Source: Paenibacillus cookii (GTDB lineage Bacteria; Bacillota; Bacilli; Paenibacillales; Paenibacillaceae). Taken from it: 64,000 nt of DNA. Each line of letters begins with the position of its first letter. Position 1 is the first letter of the stretch. Where the stretch lies: NCBI RefSeq assembly GCF_018333375.1, contig NZ_BORW01000002.1:186001-250000 (forward strand), written 5' to 3'. The position numbers were made by a program, and so were the translations under genes. Positions 34,438-43,426 of the stretch are shown piece by piece. The notes beneath the pieces are model-generated. The model saw only the letters and a list, made by a program, of their open reading frames with translations, had not been told where the DNA came from and did not search any database.

Positions 34438-35126
34438 CCGGACACACGCTCCACGTTCAGCCGGTCGGATTCGATTCGCCCGTCCCGGAACCAGATGATT
34501 CGTTTCGTATGCGCCGCGATTTCCGGCTCGTGCGTTACGAGGACGATCGTGTTGCCGCCGTCGTTCAACCGCTTGAATATGTCCATGATCTCCTCGGAGG
34601 ATGCCGTATCCAGATTGCCCGTCGGTTCGTCGGCCAAAATAATGGCAGGTTCGTTCGCCAACGCCCGGGCGATGGCAACCCGCTGCTGCTGCCCGCCGGA
34701 CAGCTCGTTCGGCTTATGGTGCATCCGGTCCTTCAGGCCCACCAGCTCCAGACAATATTCCGCCCGTTCGCGCCGCTCCTTTTTGTTTTTCCCGGCGTAC
34801 AACAGCGGCAGTTCCACGTTTTCGACCGCCGAGGTCCGCTTGAGCAGGTTGAAATTTTGAAAAACGAAGCCGATTTTTTGATTGCGGACCGCCGCCAGCT
34901 GCTTGGCCGAAGCCGAACCGATATCGACGCCGTCCAACGTATACGTGCCGGAGCTCGGTTTGTCCAAACAGCCGATAACATTCATCATCGTGGATTTCCC
35001 CGACCCCGACGGGCCCATGATGGACACGAATTCGCGCGGCTTGATCTGCAGCGACACGCCTTTTAACGCATGGACTTTCATCTCGCCGGAGGCGTAGATT
35101 TTCTCGACATGCTCAAACGTGATCAT
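34434..35126 (-). CDS. ABC transporter ATP-binding protein (MacB/LolD/YknY type)
   Basis: A 230-residue ATPase with Walker [10 protein letters not shown], the LSGGQQQR signature, Walker B IILADEPT, and the H-loop VTHE. The family drives mechanotransmission-type transporters rather than classical import. Middle gene of three, overlapping both neighbours by 4 bases. Confidence 0.92.
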   Translation of the reverse strand: MITFEHVEKIYASGEMKVHALKGVSLQIKPREFVSIMGPSGSGKSTMMNVIGCLDKPSSGTYTLDGVDIGSASAKQLAAVRNQKIGFVFQNFNLLKRTSAVENVELPLLYAGKNKKERRERAEYCLELVGLKDRMHHKPNELSGGQQQRVAIARALANEPAIILADEPTGNLDTASSEEIMDIFKRLNDGGNTIVLVTHEPEIAAHTKRIIWFRDGRIESDRLNVERVSG

Positions 35127-36673
35127 TGGCCGCCACCTCCGCCGGAACCGGCTGAACGCGAGCCTCCGCTCCGGCCCGACGGCTGAAAAGGCTGCCTTCC
35201 CCCGCCCGTTTCGCCGCCGAACCCGCCAAAACCGCCGAACCCGCCTTGCATCATCGAAGCGTTGGTTTTGGCAGAGGAAGACGTCGTCATCGTCATCGTT
35301 ACCTTGTCGCCTTCCGAGAGGCCGGAGATGACCTCCGAGCTTGCGCCGTCGTCCAGCCCGGTCGTGATTTCCTTTTGTTCCGTTTTGCCGTTCGTTTCAA
35401 CCATGACGATTTTTTTGCCGCCGAACGACTTGATCGCCGCATCCGGAACGGTCAGCACGTCCTTTTTCCCGTCGGTAACGATCGCCACCGTAGCGCTGAG
35501 ACCGGGAATAAGCTTATCGGCGTTGTCCTGGCCCGGGGTGATTTCGACGGTTACCGGGAACGTGACCAGCCCGCTGCTTTGGACTTCGCCTAGAACGGCC
35601 TTGTTCGTGACCTTCCCCTTTAACGCCACGCCCGTCAACGCGTCGAACGTAATTCGAACCTCTTGCCCGACTTTTACGTCGGTTATGTCGGTATCGTCGA
35701 TGGATGCCGAAATTTTGTAATTGCCTTCGGTCGAAAACATCGAAATCGCCGCAGCCGCATCCCCGGAAGGATACTCGCCCGCTTTGATATTGACCGCGGA
35801 CACGACTCCGTTAAACGGAGCGAAAATTTTGGCGCCCGTCAGATTCGCCTTAGCGTCGTTTACGTTCGCCTCCGCCTGCGCCACGCTCGCTTTGGCCATG
35901 GCCAGCTCGCTTTCCTCCGGCCCTTTTTGCAGGTTGTTCAACTGCTGCACGGCCTGATCGTAGGCCCGTTTGGCGCTTTCGACTTTGCTCTCCGCCGTTT
36001 TTACCGACGACTGGGAAGCATCCGCTCCGCTTTGCCGCGAAGCCGCCTGCTTGTACGCGTTTTGGGCGTTCTCCAGCGCCACTTGGGCGAACAGGACCTG
36101 CGACTGATCCGTTCCCTGTTTCGCCAGATCCAGCTTCGCCTGGGCAATCTCCACCGTCTTTTTTGCCTTGTCCAGCTGCTGCTGGATATACGTCGGATCG
36201 GCTTGCTTTTTGGCCTCCGCCAGCTCGCTCTGCGCATTTTCCCAATCCGCCTTGGCTTTGGAAACCTCGTATTTCTGGTTCGCGATCGTATCCGCGTCCG
36301 TTCCTTCCTGCAGGCTTTTCAGCTTGGCGGCCGCGCTTTCGTAATTCGCCTGCGCGGACAGCAGCGCGTTTTGCAGCGCCGTGGCATCCATCTCGGCAAG
36401 CAGCTGGCCCTTTGACACCTTATCGCCGGGGCTCACGTGCACTTTGGTCACTTTGGATTTTCCGCTGAAGGCCAGATTGACCGAATCCGAGGCTTCCACA
36501 TTGCCCGAAGAGGTCACCGTCTTGGAAAGATCCCCTTTCTTGACTTCGTATGTAATCGTCGCCGTTTCCGTCTTCGGCGTGGCCGCGCTTTTCTGGACAG
36601 CATAAGTCCCTCCCGCTCCGATCACGACGACGCAGCCGCAGATGATCAATACATTCCTAGCCACCTTGTTCAT
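35123..36673 (-). CDS. MacA/YknX-type membrane fusion adaptor
   Basis: A 516-residue membrane-anchored adaptor: N-terminal helix (about 8-25), a lipoyl half (VKKGDLSKTVTSSGNVEAS ... VSPGDKVSKGQLLAEMDATAL), a long Ala/Gln/Lys-rich coiled-coil hairpin (about 95-270), the second lipoyl half, beta-barrel and membrane-proximal domain, and a Gly-rich low-complexity tail (GGFGGFGGFGG and GSGGGGG). The ATG at 36673 has GGGAG and GAAGG sites in front; the frame is open for 35 more codons. First gene of the exporter operon. Confidence 0.87.
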   Translation of the reverse strand: MNKVARNVLIICGCVVVIGAGGTYAVQKSAATPKTETATITYEVKKGDLSKTVTSSGNVEASDSVNLAFSGKSKVTKVHVSPGDKVSKGQLLAEMDATALQNALLSAQANYESAAAKLKSLQEGTDADTIANQKYEVSKAKADWENAQSELAEAKKQADPTYIQQQLDKAKKTVEIAQAKLDLAKQGTDQSQVLFAQVALENAQNAYKQAASRQSGADASQSSVKTAESKVESAKRAYDQAVQQLNNLQKGPEESELAMAKASVAQAEANVNDAKANLTGAKIFAPFNGVVSAVNIKAGEYPSGDAAAAISMFSTEGNYKISASIDDTDITDVKVGQEVRITFDALTGVALKGKVTNKAVLGEVQSSGLVTFPVTVEITPGQDNADKLIPGLSATVAIVTDGKKDVLTVPDAAIKSFGGKKIVMVETNGKTEQKEITTGLDDGASSEVISGLSEGDKVTMTMTTSSSAKTNASMMQGGFGGFGGFGGETGGGRQPFQPSGRSGGSRSAGSGGGGGQ

Positions 36674-36776
36674 GCCTTCTCTTCTCCCTTCCCTTGAATG
36701 AACATGATGGTAGCACGGCCAGCTTAAAGAAAACTTAACTGCGGCTCCTGGCAGCGGATGCGTACCGGCTAAAAAC

Positions 36777-36813
36777 AAAAAAACGGCTTCAGGGACATCC
36801 CCTTAGCCGTTTT
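36777..36813 (-). terminator. Terminator of the amidohydrolase-Rieske transcript
   Basis: AAAACGGCT and AGCCGTTTTTTT pair around a GGG-CCC inner stem; T-rich tail on the minus strand, about 80 bases after the Rieske stop. Confidence 0.7.
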
Positions 36814-36892
36814 GCCTGCCATCACAACTTCGTCTGCATCGTCCCCTTTATCAGAACCTTTGCGGGTTGATGGGGCAGGCGCAGCCGCGAAC

Positions 36893-37261
36893 CTAGCTTT
36901 TTTTCCGGTCGCCCAACACAATGTACACTCCGGAATCGTCGGTTTCCACCGGATAACCCCGCAGTTTGGCATCGCTGCCGGCCGCCAGGTGGCGGCCGCT
37001 TTTCAGGTCGAACTCCCAGCCGTGCCACGGGCAGCGCAGCACTTGTTCCTCCATCCCGTAACGGTAATCGTATACGCCGGAAGGGAGACGGGTTCCCCGA
37101 ATCGGACCCGCGCAGACCGGCGCCGCCGCATGCGGGCAAACGTTAAGCCACGCATAGTAGCCGTCTCCGATCCGAAACAAGCCGATTTCCATCCCTTTCA
37201 CGTTTACGATCAGCTTGCCCCCGCTAGGGAGCGCATCCGGCTCCGCCACTTTTACTCTCAT
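36893..37261 (-). CDS. Rieske [2Fe-2S] ferredoxin-type protein
   Basis: A 122-residue protein with the Rieske cluster ligands in NVCPHAAAPVC (Cys-X-His) and LRCPWHGWEFD (Cys-X2-His). It lacks a membrane anchor, so it resembles a soluble electron-transfer subunit of a ring-hydroxylating oxygenase rather than the bc-complex protein. The start codon overlaps the stop of the amidohydrolase remnant (ATGA), so both belong to one operon. No oxygenase alpha subunit or reductase is next to it; they may have been lost at the junction near 37.7 kb. Confidence 0.85.
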   Translation of the reverse strand: MRVKVAEPDALPSGGKLIVNVKGMEIGLFRIGDGYYAWLNVCPHAAAPVCAGPIRGTRLPSGVYDYRYGMEEQVLRCPWHGWEFDLKSGRHLAAGSDAKLRGYPVETDDSGVYIVLGDRKKS

Positions 37262-37707
37262 GCGGGATCCGCCCCCTTATGCTCCGCCGGGACCGGAATG
37301 CCGTACAACTCCGCGGCGTTATAACCGAGAATACGCTCTTTGAGATTCTGGGGAAGGCCCCGGAACACGACCTTCGGATTGTCGAAGTCCCAATGCGGGT
37401 AGTCGGACGAAAACATGGCGATCTGTTCGGCATGCATCATCTGGAAGATTTGCAGCAGATGCTCCGGCATCCGCGGTTCCTCGATCGGCTGCGTCGTGAG
37501 CCGCACATGCTCCACGATATACTCCGAAGGCAGCCGCTTGAGCCACGGCGCGGTATCGCGCAGCGCTTTGTAGTTTTTGTCCATGCGCCACATCAAATGG
37601 GGCAGCCAGCCTATGCCGCCTTCGATCGCTACGAATTTGAGCTGCGGATATTTTTCGAACACCCCTTCGCATACGAGGCTGTTGATATGGGTCATGAAAT
37701 TCGCCGG
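37258..37707 (-). pseudogene. Amidohydrolase family gene lacking its 5' half
   Basis: About 150 codons code for the C-terminal half of a TIM-barrel amidohydrolase of the ACMSD/gamma-resorcylate decarboxylase type: HINSLVCEGVFEKYPQLKFV, EGGIGWLPHLMWRMD, and MFSSDYPHWDFDNP with the catalytic Asp. The N-terminal half with the HxH metal motif is absent. Upstream of about 37707 the frame remains open but reads antisense to the TsuA-like gene. A product started at an internal ATG (37695) could not be active. The Rieske gene follows with a 4-base overlap. Confidence 0.8.
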
Positions 37708-37710
37708 TAA

Positions 37711-38685
37711 ATGACCAAAGATAACCGCATGTTCTACGCCCTGCTGATCGCCATCTCGATTCAAAGCATCGGCGTCTTTGCCCTCATTCAGGCGGGTCTG
37801 ATCGAATTCAGCGCAGGCGCATTTCCATGGGTTGCCACGATCCTCGGCTCTTTTATATTCGGGATCGGCATTATCCTTGCCGGCGGCTGTGCGACGGGAA
37901 CATGGTACCGGGCCGGCGAAGGTCTGATCGGCAGCTGGATCGCCCTTTTTGGATATATGGCCATGAGCGCGACCATGAAGACCGGTGCGCTGGCCCCGGT
38001 CAACAACGAAATCAAGAAATTGGACGCACCGGTCAATTCGATTCCGGAAACGTTCGGTCTTTCCGTATGGCCATTCATTGCTACTCTTGCGATCCTTACG
38101 GCATTTTTGGCCATCCGCCAGCTGCGCAAACCGAAGGTGGCCATTCCGGCCATGAAAGCAAAACGTTCCGGTCTGAACCACCTGTTGTTCGAAAAGCGGT
38201 GGCATCCGTTTTTCACGGCCGTCTTGGTCGGATTGATCGCGCTTCTGGCTTGGCCGCTCAGCGAAGCGACGGGCCGGATGTCCGGACTGGGCATTACCAC
38301 GCCTTCCGCGAATCTTTTGCAGTATCTCGTTACGGGGGACAGCGATAAATTCGTAAACTGGGGCATGTTTCTCGTGCTCGGCATTTTCGTGGGATCTTTT
38401 ATCGCAGCGAAAGGCAGCCGCGAATTCCGTTTCAGAGCTCCGGACGCCAAAACGGCAGTCTCCAGCTTCATCGGCGGCATTCTCATGGGCTTTGGCGCCA
38501 GCTGGGCCGGCGGCTGCTCGATCGGCAACGGGCTGGTGATGACCGCGATGATGACCTGGCAGGGCTGGGTTTCCCTTGCCTTTATGATTCTGGGTACCTG
38601 GACGGCGTCATACTTCGTCTATGTCCGTCCGCGTGCCAAAACCAAAGCGAATCCGAGTGCGGCGCTGCGCACATCAACGACATAA
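37711..38685 (+). pseudogene. YeeE/YedE (TsuA-like) thiosulfate transporter, 5'-truncated
   Basis: The frame reads as a YeeE/YedE transporter with two of the expected cysteine segments, ILAGGCATGTWYRAGEGL and WAGGCSIGNGL, and about 8 helices. Family members begin with one or two further helices containing a GRFC-type Cys motif before FLTKDNRMFYAL; here the sequence begins exactly at TKDNRMFYAL, directly after an in-frame TAA and without a ribosome binding site. About 45-70 residues appear to be missing. If translated from 37711 it would be 324 residues and probably inactive. Confidence 0.7.
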
Positions 38686-38699
38686 GGGAGGATCAGATC

Positions 38700-38927
38700 A
38701 TGAAACAACAAAAGCTGGAAGTCCTCGGAATGGTATGCCCGTTCCCGCTAATTGAAGCCAAGCAGGCCATCGAAGCGCTGGACAGCGGCGATGAGCTGGT
38801 GATCGATTTTGACTGCACCCAGGCGACGGAAGCCATTCCGCGCTGGGCTGCCGAAGCCGGCCACTCCGTCACGAACTTCGAACAAATCGATGATGCGTCC
38901 TGGACGATTACCGTTCAGAAGAAATAA
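38700..38927 (+). CDS. TusA/TsuB family sulfur carrier protein
   Basis: A 75-residue TusA-like protein with the CPFP motif (LGMVCPFPLIEAKQAIEAL), whose Cys carries sulfur. Next to a YeeE-type transporter such proteins (TsuB) help thiosulfate uptake. GGGAGG lies 9 bases before the ATG. Since the transporter gene in front has lost its 5' end and probably its promoter, expression of this intact gene is doubtful. Confidence 0.87.
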   Translation: MKQQKLEVLGMVCPFPLIEAKQAIEALDSGDELVIDFDCTQATEAIPRWAAEAGHSVTNFEQIDDASWTITVQKK

Positions 38928-38956
38928 ACGTATTGATATGCCCTGTAAACAGAGGT

Positions 38957-38985
38957 GCCGTCCATTGCTGGACGGCCCTTTTTTT
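38957..38985 (+). terminator. Terminator after the TusA-like gene
   Basis: GCCGTCCA-TTGC-TGGACGGC followed by CC and seven T. Confidence 0.85.
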
Positions 38986-39335
38986 GAAAATATCGCCAAA
39001 TCACGCATGATCGATAAAAAAACAACACGTTTCCATAATGCTTCTTAAACCTTTGATAATCCGCCGTTTCCTTTAACACGATGATGGTCGGGTACGCATT
39101 TATTTTGCGGCGTTTTCATGCGGCTAACATTTCTTTTTGCTCGATGCAATAAAATTGGCCTTCTTCATATTGAATCAGAGAGGCGGAAGGCCCGCCGCGT
39201 GATCATCCGGTTCATCCCCTTCATCCGCTCCAGTTGCTTGTTCCCCATCAAGCAGGATGAGACGCAAGGGAAACTTTACGACGCCAAAATAGACATGCTT
39301 TTCTTCCATGAAATCATAGAATCCGGGACCGGATT
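38986..39335. other. Intergenic region without a clear gene
   Basis: About 350 bases between the TusA terminator and a gene remnant. Short frames on both strands lack ribosome binding sites; on the minus strand several are weakly coding-like, which would fit decayed sequence. Confidence 0.45.
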
Positions 39336-39475
39336 TTAGTACCGCCTGCCTTCGCAATAATCGATTCCGGCTTCCATTTCCTTCAAATACGTTTCGACAA
39401 AGCCGCGGTCCAGCATCGTCCCAGTCAGCGTCCGGAACGGCCGCCCGCAAATGCGGCCCAAACACGATCCAACCT
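39336..39475 (-). pseudogene. Possible 3' remnant of an unidentified gene
   Basis: Directly behind the last sugar ABC permease gene, the minus strand has an open frame in a different phase that ends with TAA at 39336. It reads CGRPFRTLTGTMLDRG, then FVETYLKEMEAGIDYCEG. The third codon positions are strongly G/C, like genes here, but there is no start codon or ribosome binding site in front. It looks like the C-terminal 45 residues of a deleted gene of the sugar operon. Family not recognised. Confidence 0.35.
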
Positions 39476-40297
39476 TCAGCTCTTGATCGCGCCCGCGGCG
39501 ATGTCCGAAATGAACTGCTTGCTGACGAACAGGAACAAGATGATGAGCGGCACGACCGCGAGCAGCGTTCCGGCGATGACCATCGAGTAGTCCGTGGTGT
39601 AGATGCCGTTAAGCGAAGACAAGGCCACCTGCAGCGTAAATTTGCTTTCGTCGTTCAAAATGATGAGCGGCCACAGGTAATCGTTCCACGCGCCGATGAA
39701 CGTAAACGCCCCCAAAAAGGACAGGGCCGGCCGCAAAATCGGCAGCGCCACGTTCCAATAAAGCCGGAAAAAGCCGCAGCCGTCGATCCGCCCCGCGTCC
39801 AGGAGCTCGGAGGGCACGGATTCCTCGGCATACTGCCGAATCCAGAAAATGCCGAACGCGTTCGCCATGCCCGGAATAATCAGCGCCTTGAAGGTGCCGA
39901 CCCAGCCGAATTTGGCCATGATGACGAAGGACGGCACGAGCGAAAGCTGCGCCGGGGCCATCATCGTTGCCAGGAGCAGAACGAACAGCCATTTTTTGCC
40001 CGGAAACTTGAATTTCGCAAACGTGTAGCCTGCCAGCGAATCGAAGAACAACACGAGCACGGTGCTGCAGGAGGCCACAAACAACGTGTTCAGGAACGCC
40101 CCGAAAAAATCGATGTTTTGCAGCACCCGGGAAATGTTGTCGATCAGGTGGGTTCCGAACCAGAACTTGGGCGGGAAGCTGTAAATCTCCGCGGTCGTGC
40201 GCGTAGCCATGACCACCAGCCAGTAAAACGGAAAGACGGATAGGATCAGTCCAACGATCAGACCGAAATAAAGCAGGATCGATTTTCGGATAGCCAT
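39476..40297 (-). CDS. Carbohydrate ABC transporter permease (MalG type, CUT1)
   Basis: A 273-residue permease with six helices and the EAA loop LDAGRIDGCGFFRLYWNVALPILRP that contacts the ATPase. Helix 1 and PPKFWFGTH are typical of MalG-like CUT1 subunits. GGGGGTG lies 6 bases before the ATG. It is the third gene of the binding protein-permease-permease operon. No ATPase gene is present; such systems usually share an MsmX-type ATPase encoded elsewhere. Confidence 0.9.
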   Translation of the reverse strand: MAIRKSILLYFGLIVGLILSVFPFYWLVVMATRTTAEIYSFPPKFWFGTHLIDNISRVLQNIDFFGAFLNTLFVASCSTVLVLFFDSLAGYTFAKFKFPGKKWLFVLLLATMMAPAQLSLVPSFVIMAKFGWVGTFKALIIPGMANAFGIFWIRQYAEESVPSELLDAGRIDGCGFFRLYWNVALPILRPALSFLGAFTFIGAWNDYLWPLIILNDESKFTLQVALSSLNGIYTTDYSMVIAGTLLAVVPLIILFLFVSKQFISDIAAGAIKS

Positions 40298-40312
40298 TCG
40301 ATGCACCCCCGT

Positions 40313-41275
40313 TTATTCGTCTTTGGCGCCGCCGCCCTGAACGACCCGCCAATTGAAGATCGAAAACAAAGCGATCAGGATGAACATGCCCCAGCCGACG
40401 GCCGAGCCGTAACCAAAATAGTTGTTCACGAAAGCTTCGCGGTACAGATAGAGGACGATGGTCAAACCGCCTCCGCTGACGCCGCCGTCATTGCCGACCA
40501 GCACCTGGGATTCGGTGAAAATCTGCATGCCGCCGATCGTCGACGTGATGACCGTAAACAAAATGATCGGCCGCAAATTCGGGATCGTGATGCGGAAAAA
40601 AGCCTGAACGCCCGTGGCGCCGTCGATTTTGGCCGCTTCGTACAATACGGTTGGAATGCTTTGCAGCCCGGCAAGGTAAATGATCGCGTTGTAGCCGACC
40701 CAGCGCCAGATGACCATGACGGAGACGGCCAGCTGGATGCCCCAGGTTTTGTTCAGCCATTCGACGGGCGAAATGCCCAGCAGCGAGAGCAAATAGTTCA
40801 GCAAACCGTAGTTGTTGGAAAACAGCGTGCTGAACACGATGGCTACGGCGACGAGCGAAGTGACGTTCGGAAGGAAATAGCCGATCCGGAAGAAGGTCCG
40901 GAATTTGACGAAAGACGCGTTCAGCAAAAAAGCGACGATCAGCGCGAAAAACAGCATCGGAATCGTGGAATAGATCCAGATCAGCAGCGTGTTGCCCACC
41001 GCTTTCCAAAATTCCGGATCGGTGACCATGAACTGATAGTTGTTCAGGCCGTTAAAGGTCATTTCGCCGATGCCGTCCCATTTCTGGAAGGAAAGATACA
41101 TCGAAAACAGGATCGGGAACAGGCCGAAAACGGCAAACAAAATATAAAACGGAGATATCGCAAGGTACTCTTTCCGGTGCTTCCAGATTTCGGACGCCAA
41201 TCCCGCCTTTCGCCCCGCCGGCGGCACGGAACTGCCCGGATCGAAATGAGTTCGCTTCTGCAAGGGTGCTCCCAT
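40313..41275 (-). CDS. Carbohydrate ABC transporter permease (MalF type, CUT1)
   Basis: A 320-residue permease with six helices after a charged N-terminal tail and the EAA loop YEAAKIDGATGVQAFFRITIPNLRP. GGAGG lies 9 bases before the ATG at 41275; the frame is open for 28 more codons without a site. It is separated by 15 bases from the MalG-type gene and by 38 from the binding protein gene. Confidence 0.9.
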   Translation of the reverse strand: MGAPLQKRTHFDPGSSVPPAGRKAGLASEIWKHRKEYLAISPFYILFAVFGLFPILFSMYLSFQKWDGIGEMTFNGLNNYQFMVTDPEFWKAVGNTLLIWIYSTIPMLFFALIVAFLLNASFVKFRTFFRIGYFLPNVTSLVAVAIVFSTLFSNNYGLLNYLLSLLGISPVEWLNKTWGIQLAVSVMVIWRWVGYNAIIYLAGLQSIPTVLYEAAKIDGATGVQAFFRITIPNLRPIILFTVITSTIGGMQIFTESQVLVGNDGGVSGGGLTIVLYLYREAFVNNYFGYGSAVGWGMFILIALFSIFNWRVVQGGGAKDE

Positions 41276-41313
41276 AAGAATCAACCTCCATTGTCGATGA
41301 TGGTCTAACCGTT

Positions 41314-42573
41314 TTACCGCAGCAGCTCCTTTTTGACCCTGGAGAGCGCGTCTTCCCAAGCCTTTTCCGGATTTTTGCCTTGAATGGCGACCGATGACAG
41401 CTCCCGGCCGACGATGCCGTTCAAATTGGCATATTTCGTGCCGTAATAGGCCGGTTTTACGTTGCGGGCAGACTCCGAAAAGATTTCGCCCGTGACCTGG
41501 CCGCCGAAAAACGCTTCTTTTTGCTTCATGACGTCGGAATCGAGCGCCTTTTTCGCGGACGGGAACAGATTGATTTCTTTAAAGCTGGTTACCTGGTTTT
41601 CCGGATTTTGCAGCCACTTGATGACGTCGAACGCTTCCTGCGGATGTTTGCTCGTTTTCATGATCGCCAGGAACGATCCGCCGTTGTTGCCGTCCCCGCC
41701 CGGCGCCCTTGCAACGCGCCACTTCCCTGAAGTGTCGGGCGCCGCCTGCATCAGAATTTCCTTGCACCAGACCGCGCCGACGAAGGACGCGATTTTTCCG
41801 TTGTTCGCCGCGGCGTTCCACTCGGAGGAAAACGTGCTCGCATTGGCCAACAGCCCCATTTGGGAGGCCTTGACGGCGAGATCCCACGCTTTTTTCATGG
41901 AAGAAGAAGGATCTTCCCCTATAAAATTTTCGTTTTTGTCAAAATAGATTTTGTCCGACTGGGCGTTCACTTGGGTGTATATGTTGCCGATGTTGTCCGT
42001 GAGCTTGACCTTGCCGCCTAACGCTTCCTGCAGCTTTTGGCCTGCGGCGAAATAGTCGTCCCAGGTCCCCATCAGCTTATGGACCTCTTCCGGATCGCTC
42101 GGAAGCCCGGCCTGCTCGAACAAGTCCGCCCGGTAAAACAAGGCGGTAGGTCCGGTATCCATCGGCAGCGCGATCATTTTTCCTTCCGGCGTTACGCCCA
42201 GCTTCCATTTCCAGTCGAGGTAATCCTGCTCGATGTCTCCCGCGCCAAGATCGTACAAATCGTAGAAACGGTCGGCGCTCGGGAACAGCTCCGTCACCCA
42301 GTCGTTAAAGGCTACGATGTCCGGTCCGCCGGAGCCCGCAGCCAGCGTCGTTTTCAATTTGGATTTGAAATCGCCGCCGATCTTTTGGGCATTGATGCGG
42401 ATTCCGGGAAACTGCTTCTGGACCGATTGAATCAGGTTGTCGTCGATGCTTCGGTTCCAGTACCACAAAGTAAGCGTTTTCACATTTTCGTTGGAAGAAG
42501 ATCCGCTTGAACACCCGCTAATCATGAGAACGACAAGCAATAAACACGTAAACGCCATGCGCATTTTTTTCAA
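41314..42573 (-). CDS. Sugar-binding lipoprotein of ABC transporter (CUT1)
   Basis: A 419-residue family 1 solute-binding protein. The lipobox LMISGCSS places the lipidated Cys at 21; then come the typical TLTLWYWNRSIDDNL, VAFNDWVTELFP, and the C-terminal KNPEKAWEDALSRVKKEL. It captures an oligosaccharide outside the membrane and hands it to the two permeases. It starts at a TTG with GGGAGG 9 bases upstream. The pectin setting makes a pectin-derived oligosaccharide a fair guess, but nothing in the sequence fixes the ligand. Confidence 0.9.
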   Translation of the reverse strand: MKKMRMAFTCLLLVVLMISGCSSGSSSNENVKTLTLWYWNRSIDDNLIQSVQKQFPGIRINAQKIGGDFKSKLKTTLAAGSGGPDIVAFNDWVTELFPSADRFYDLYDLGAGDIEQDYLDWKWKLGVTPEGKMIALPMDTGPTALFYRADLFEQAGLPSDPEEVHKLMGTWDDYFAAGQKLQEALGGKVKLTDNIGNIYTQVNAQSDKIYFDKNENFIGEDPSSSMKKAWDLAVKASQMGLLANASTFSSEWNAAANNGKIASFVGAVWCKEILMQAAPDTSGKWRVARAPGGDGNNGGSFLAIMKTSKHPQEAFDVIKWLQNPENQVTSFKEINLFPSAKKALDSDVMKQKEAFFGGQVTGEIFSESARNVKPAYYGTKYANLNGIVGRELSSVAIQGKNPEKAWEDALSRVKKELLR

Positions 42574-42803
42574 TCGCTTCAGCCTCCCACCGTTAGCTTA
42601 TGGTACTGCCGTTTTTGCCGTCACTCTTCTGGACAACGAATAATGACTTCTTATGTATGAACCATTATAAACAATTAATATCATTTTTGAAACGGATTGG
42701 TAAAAAAATCTAACCCCCGGATCCGTTCTCCCGGCCGGACGGCGGAGGGACAAAAAGCCCCTCCTCACGGCCAAGTTTGCTGCCCCTCCGTCATCCCCGC
42801 GTT

Positions 42804-43274
42804 TCACTTGGCGGAGCCCGCTTTCGCAATTTCGGTCAACACGAGCTGTTTCAGGGATGCATCCCCTTCGATCGCTTTTTCCTCGTATTTGAATTCCACC
42901 TGCTGATCCGGCTTCATCGCTTCCACGTCCGGTTTCAATGTTTCATCGAATTGGAAAGCCATCGGTTTGCCGTCCACGATGATTTCAACCGTGTGCGAAT
43001 CCGCGAGTCCGGTCAAGCTGCCTTTCCCCTGTTTAACGGACGGCTTTTCTTCTTGCGCGGAATCTTGAGAATTTTGGGGTTTTTGAGATTCCTGATGTTT
43101 TTGGTGATTATGGTGCTGCTCCTCCGGTTTTTCCATGGGGGTTTGGGGCTGTTCGGCAGCGGGACGGTCCTGTCCCTCCGCCTCCGGTTGCCCTCCGCAC
43201 GCGGCGAGCGGCAGCCCGAACGCCAACAGCGCGACGAACGAAACCAGACTATATTTCATGGGTTTCAAGTACAT
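42804..43274 (-). CDS. Lipoprotein with His/Gln-rich segment, unknown function
   Basis: A 156-residue exported lipoprotein: lipobox LPLAACGG with Cys26, then a charged low-complexity stretch (about 30-80) rich in Glu, Gln, Pro and His (EEQHHNHQKHQES), and a folded C-terminal domain of about 65 residues starting SLTGLADSHTVEIIVDGKPM. The His cluster may bind metal. GGAGG lies 13 bases before the ATG. I do not recognise the C-terminal domain. Confidence 0.75.
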   Translation of the reverse strand: MYLKPMKYSLVSFVALLAFGLPLAACGGQPEAEGQDRPAAEQPQTPMEKPEEQHHNHQKHQESQKPQNSQDSAQEEKPSVKQGKGSLTGLADSHTVEIIVDGKPMAFQFDETLKPDVEAMKPDQQVEFKYEEKAIEGDASLKQLVLTEIAKAGSAK

Positions 43275-43426
43275 GGCAGAAATTCCACCTCCTGATCCGT
43301 TTGACGGAAAACCGCTTGTCCATGTTTCATGGTCAAGCTTATCTATGCTTTACCCAACAAGCCGGGATCAAAAACAAAAAAGCCCGGACGGCAGCCATCA
43401 AGGATACCGGCGGGCGATGATCCTTT

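Noticed and set aside
37708-38205. N-terminal extension of the amidohydrolase frame to 315 codons
   Set aside because: The first 160 codons lie antisense to the TsuA-like gene and show no amidohydrolase motifs; the frame is open there by chance.
39118-39339. 73-codon plus-strand frame between the TusA-like and sugar ABC genes
   Set aside because: No ribosome binding site, rare-codon-rich, and it overlaps a better minus-strand remnant.
42730-42780. GGAGGG/CCCTCC hairpin after the His-rich lipoprotein gene
   Set aside because: The stem is short and no T-tract follows, so I do not call a terminator.
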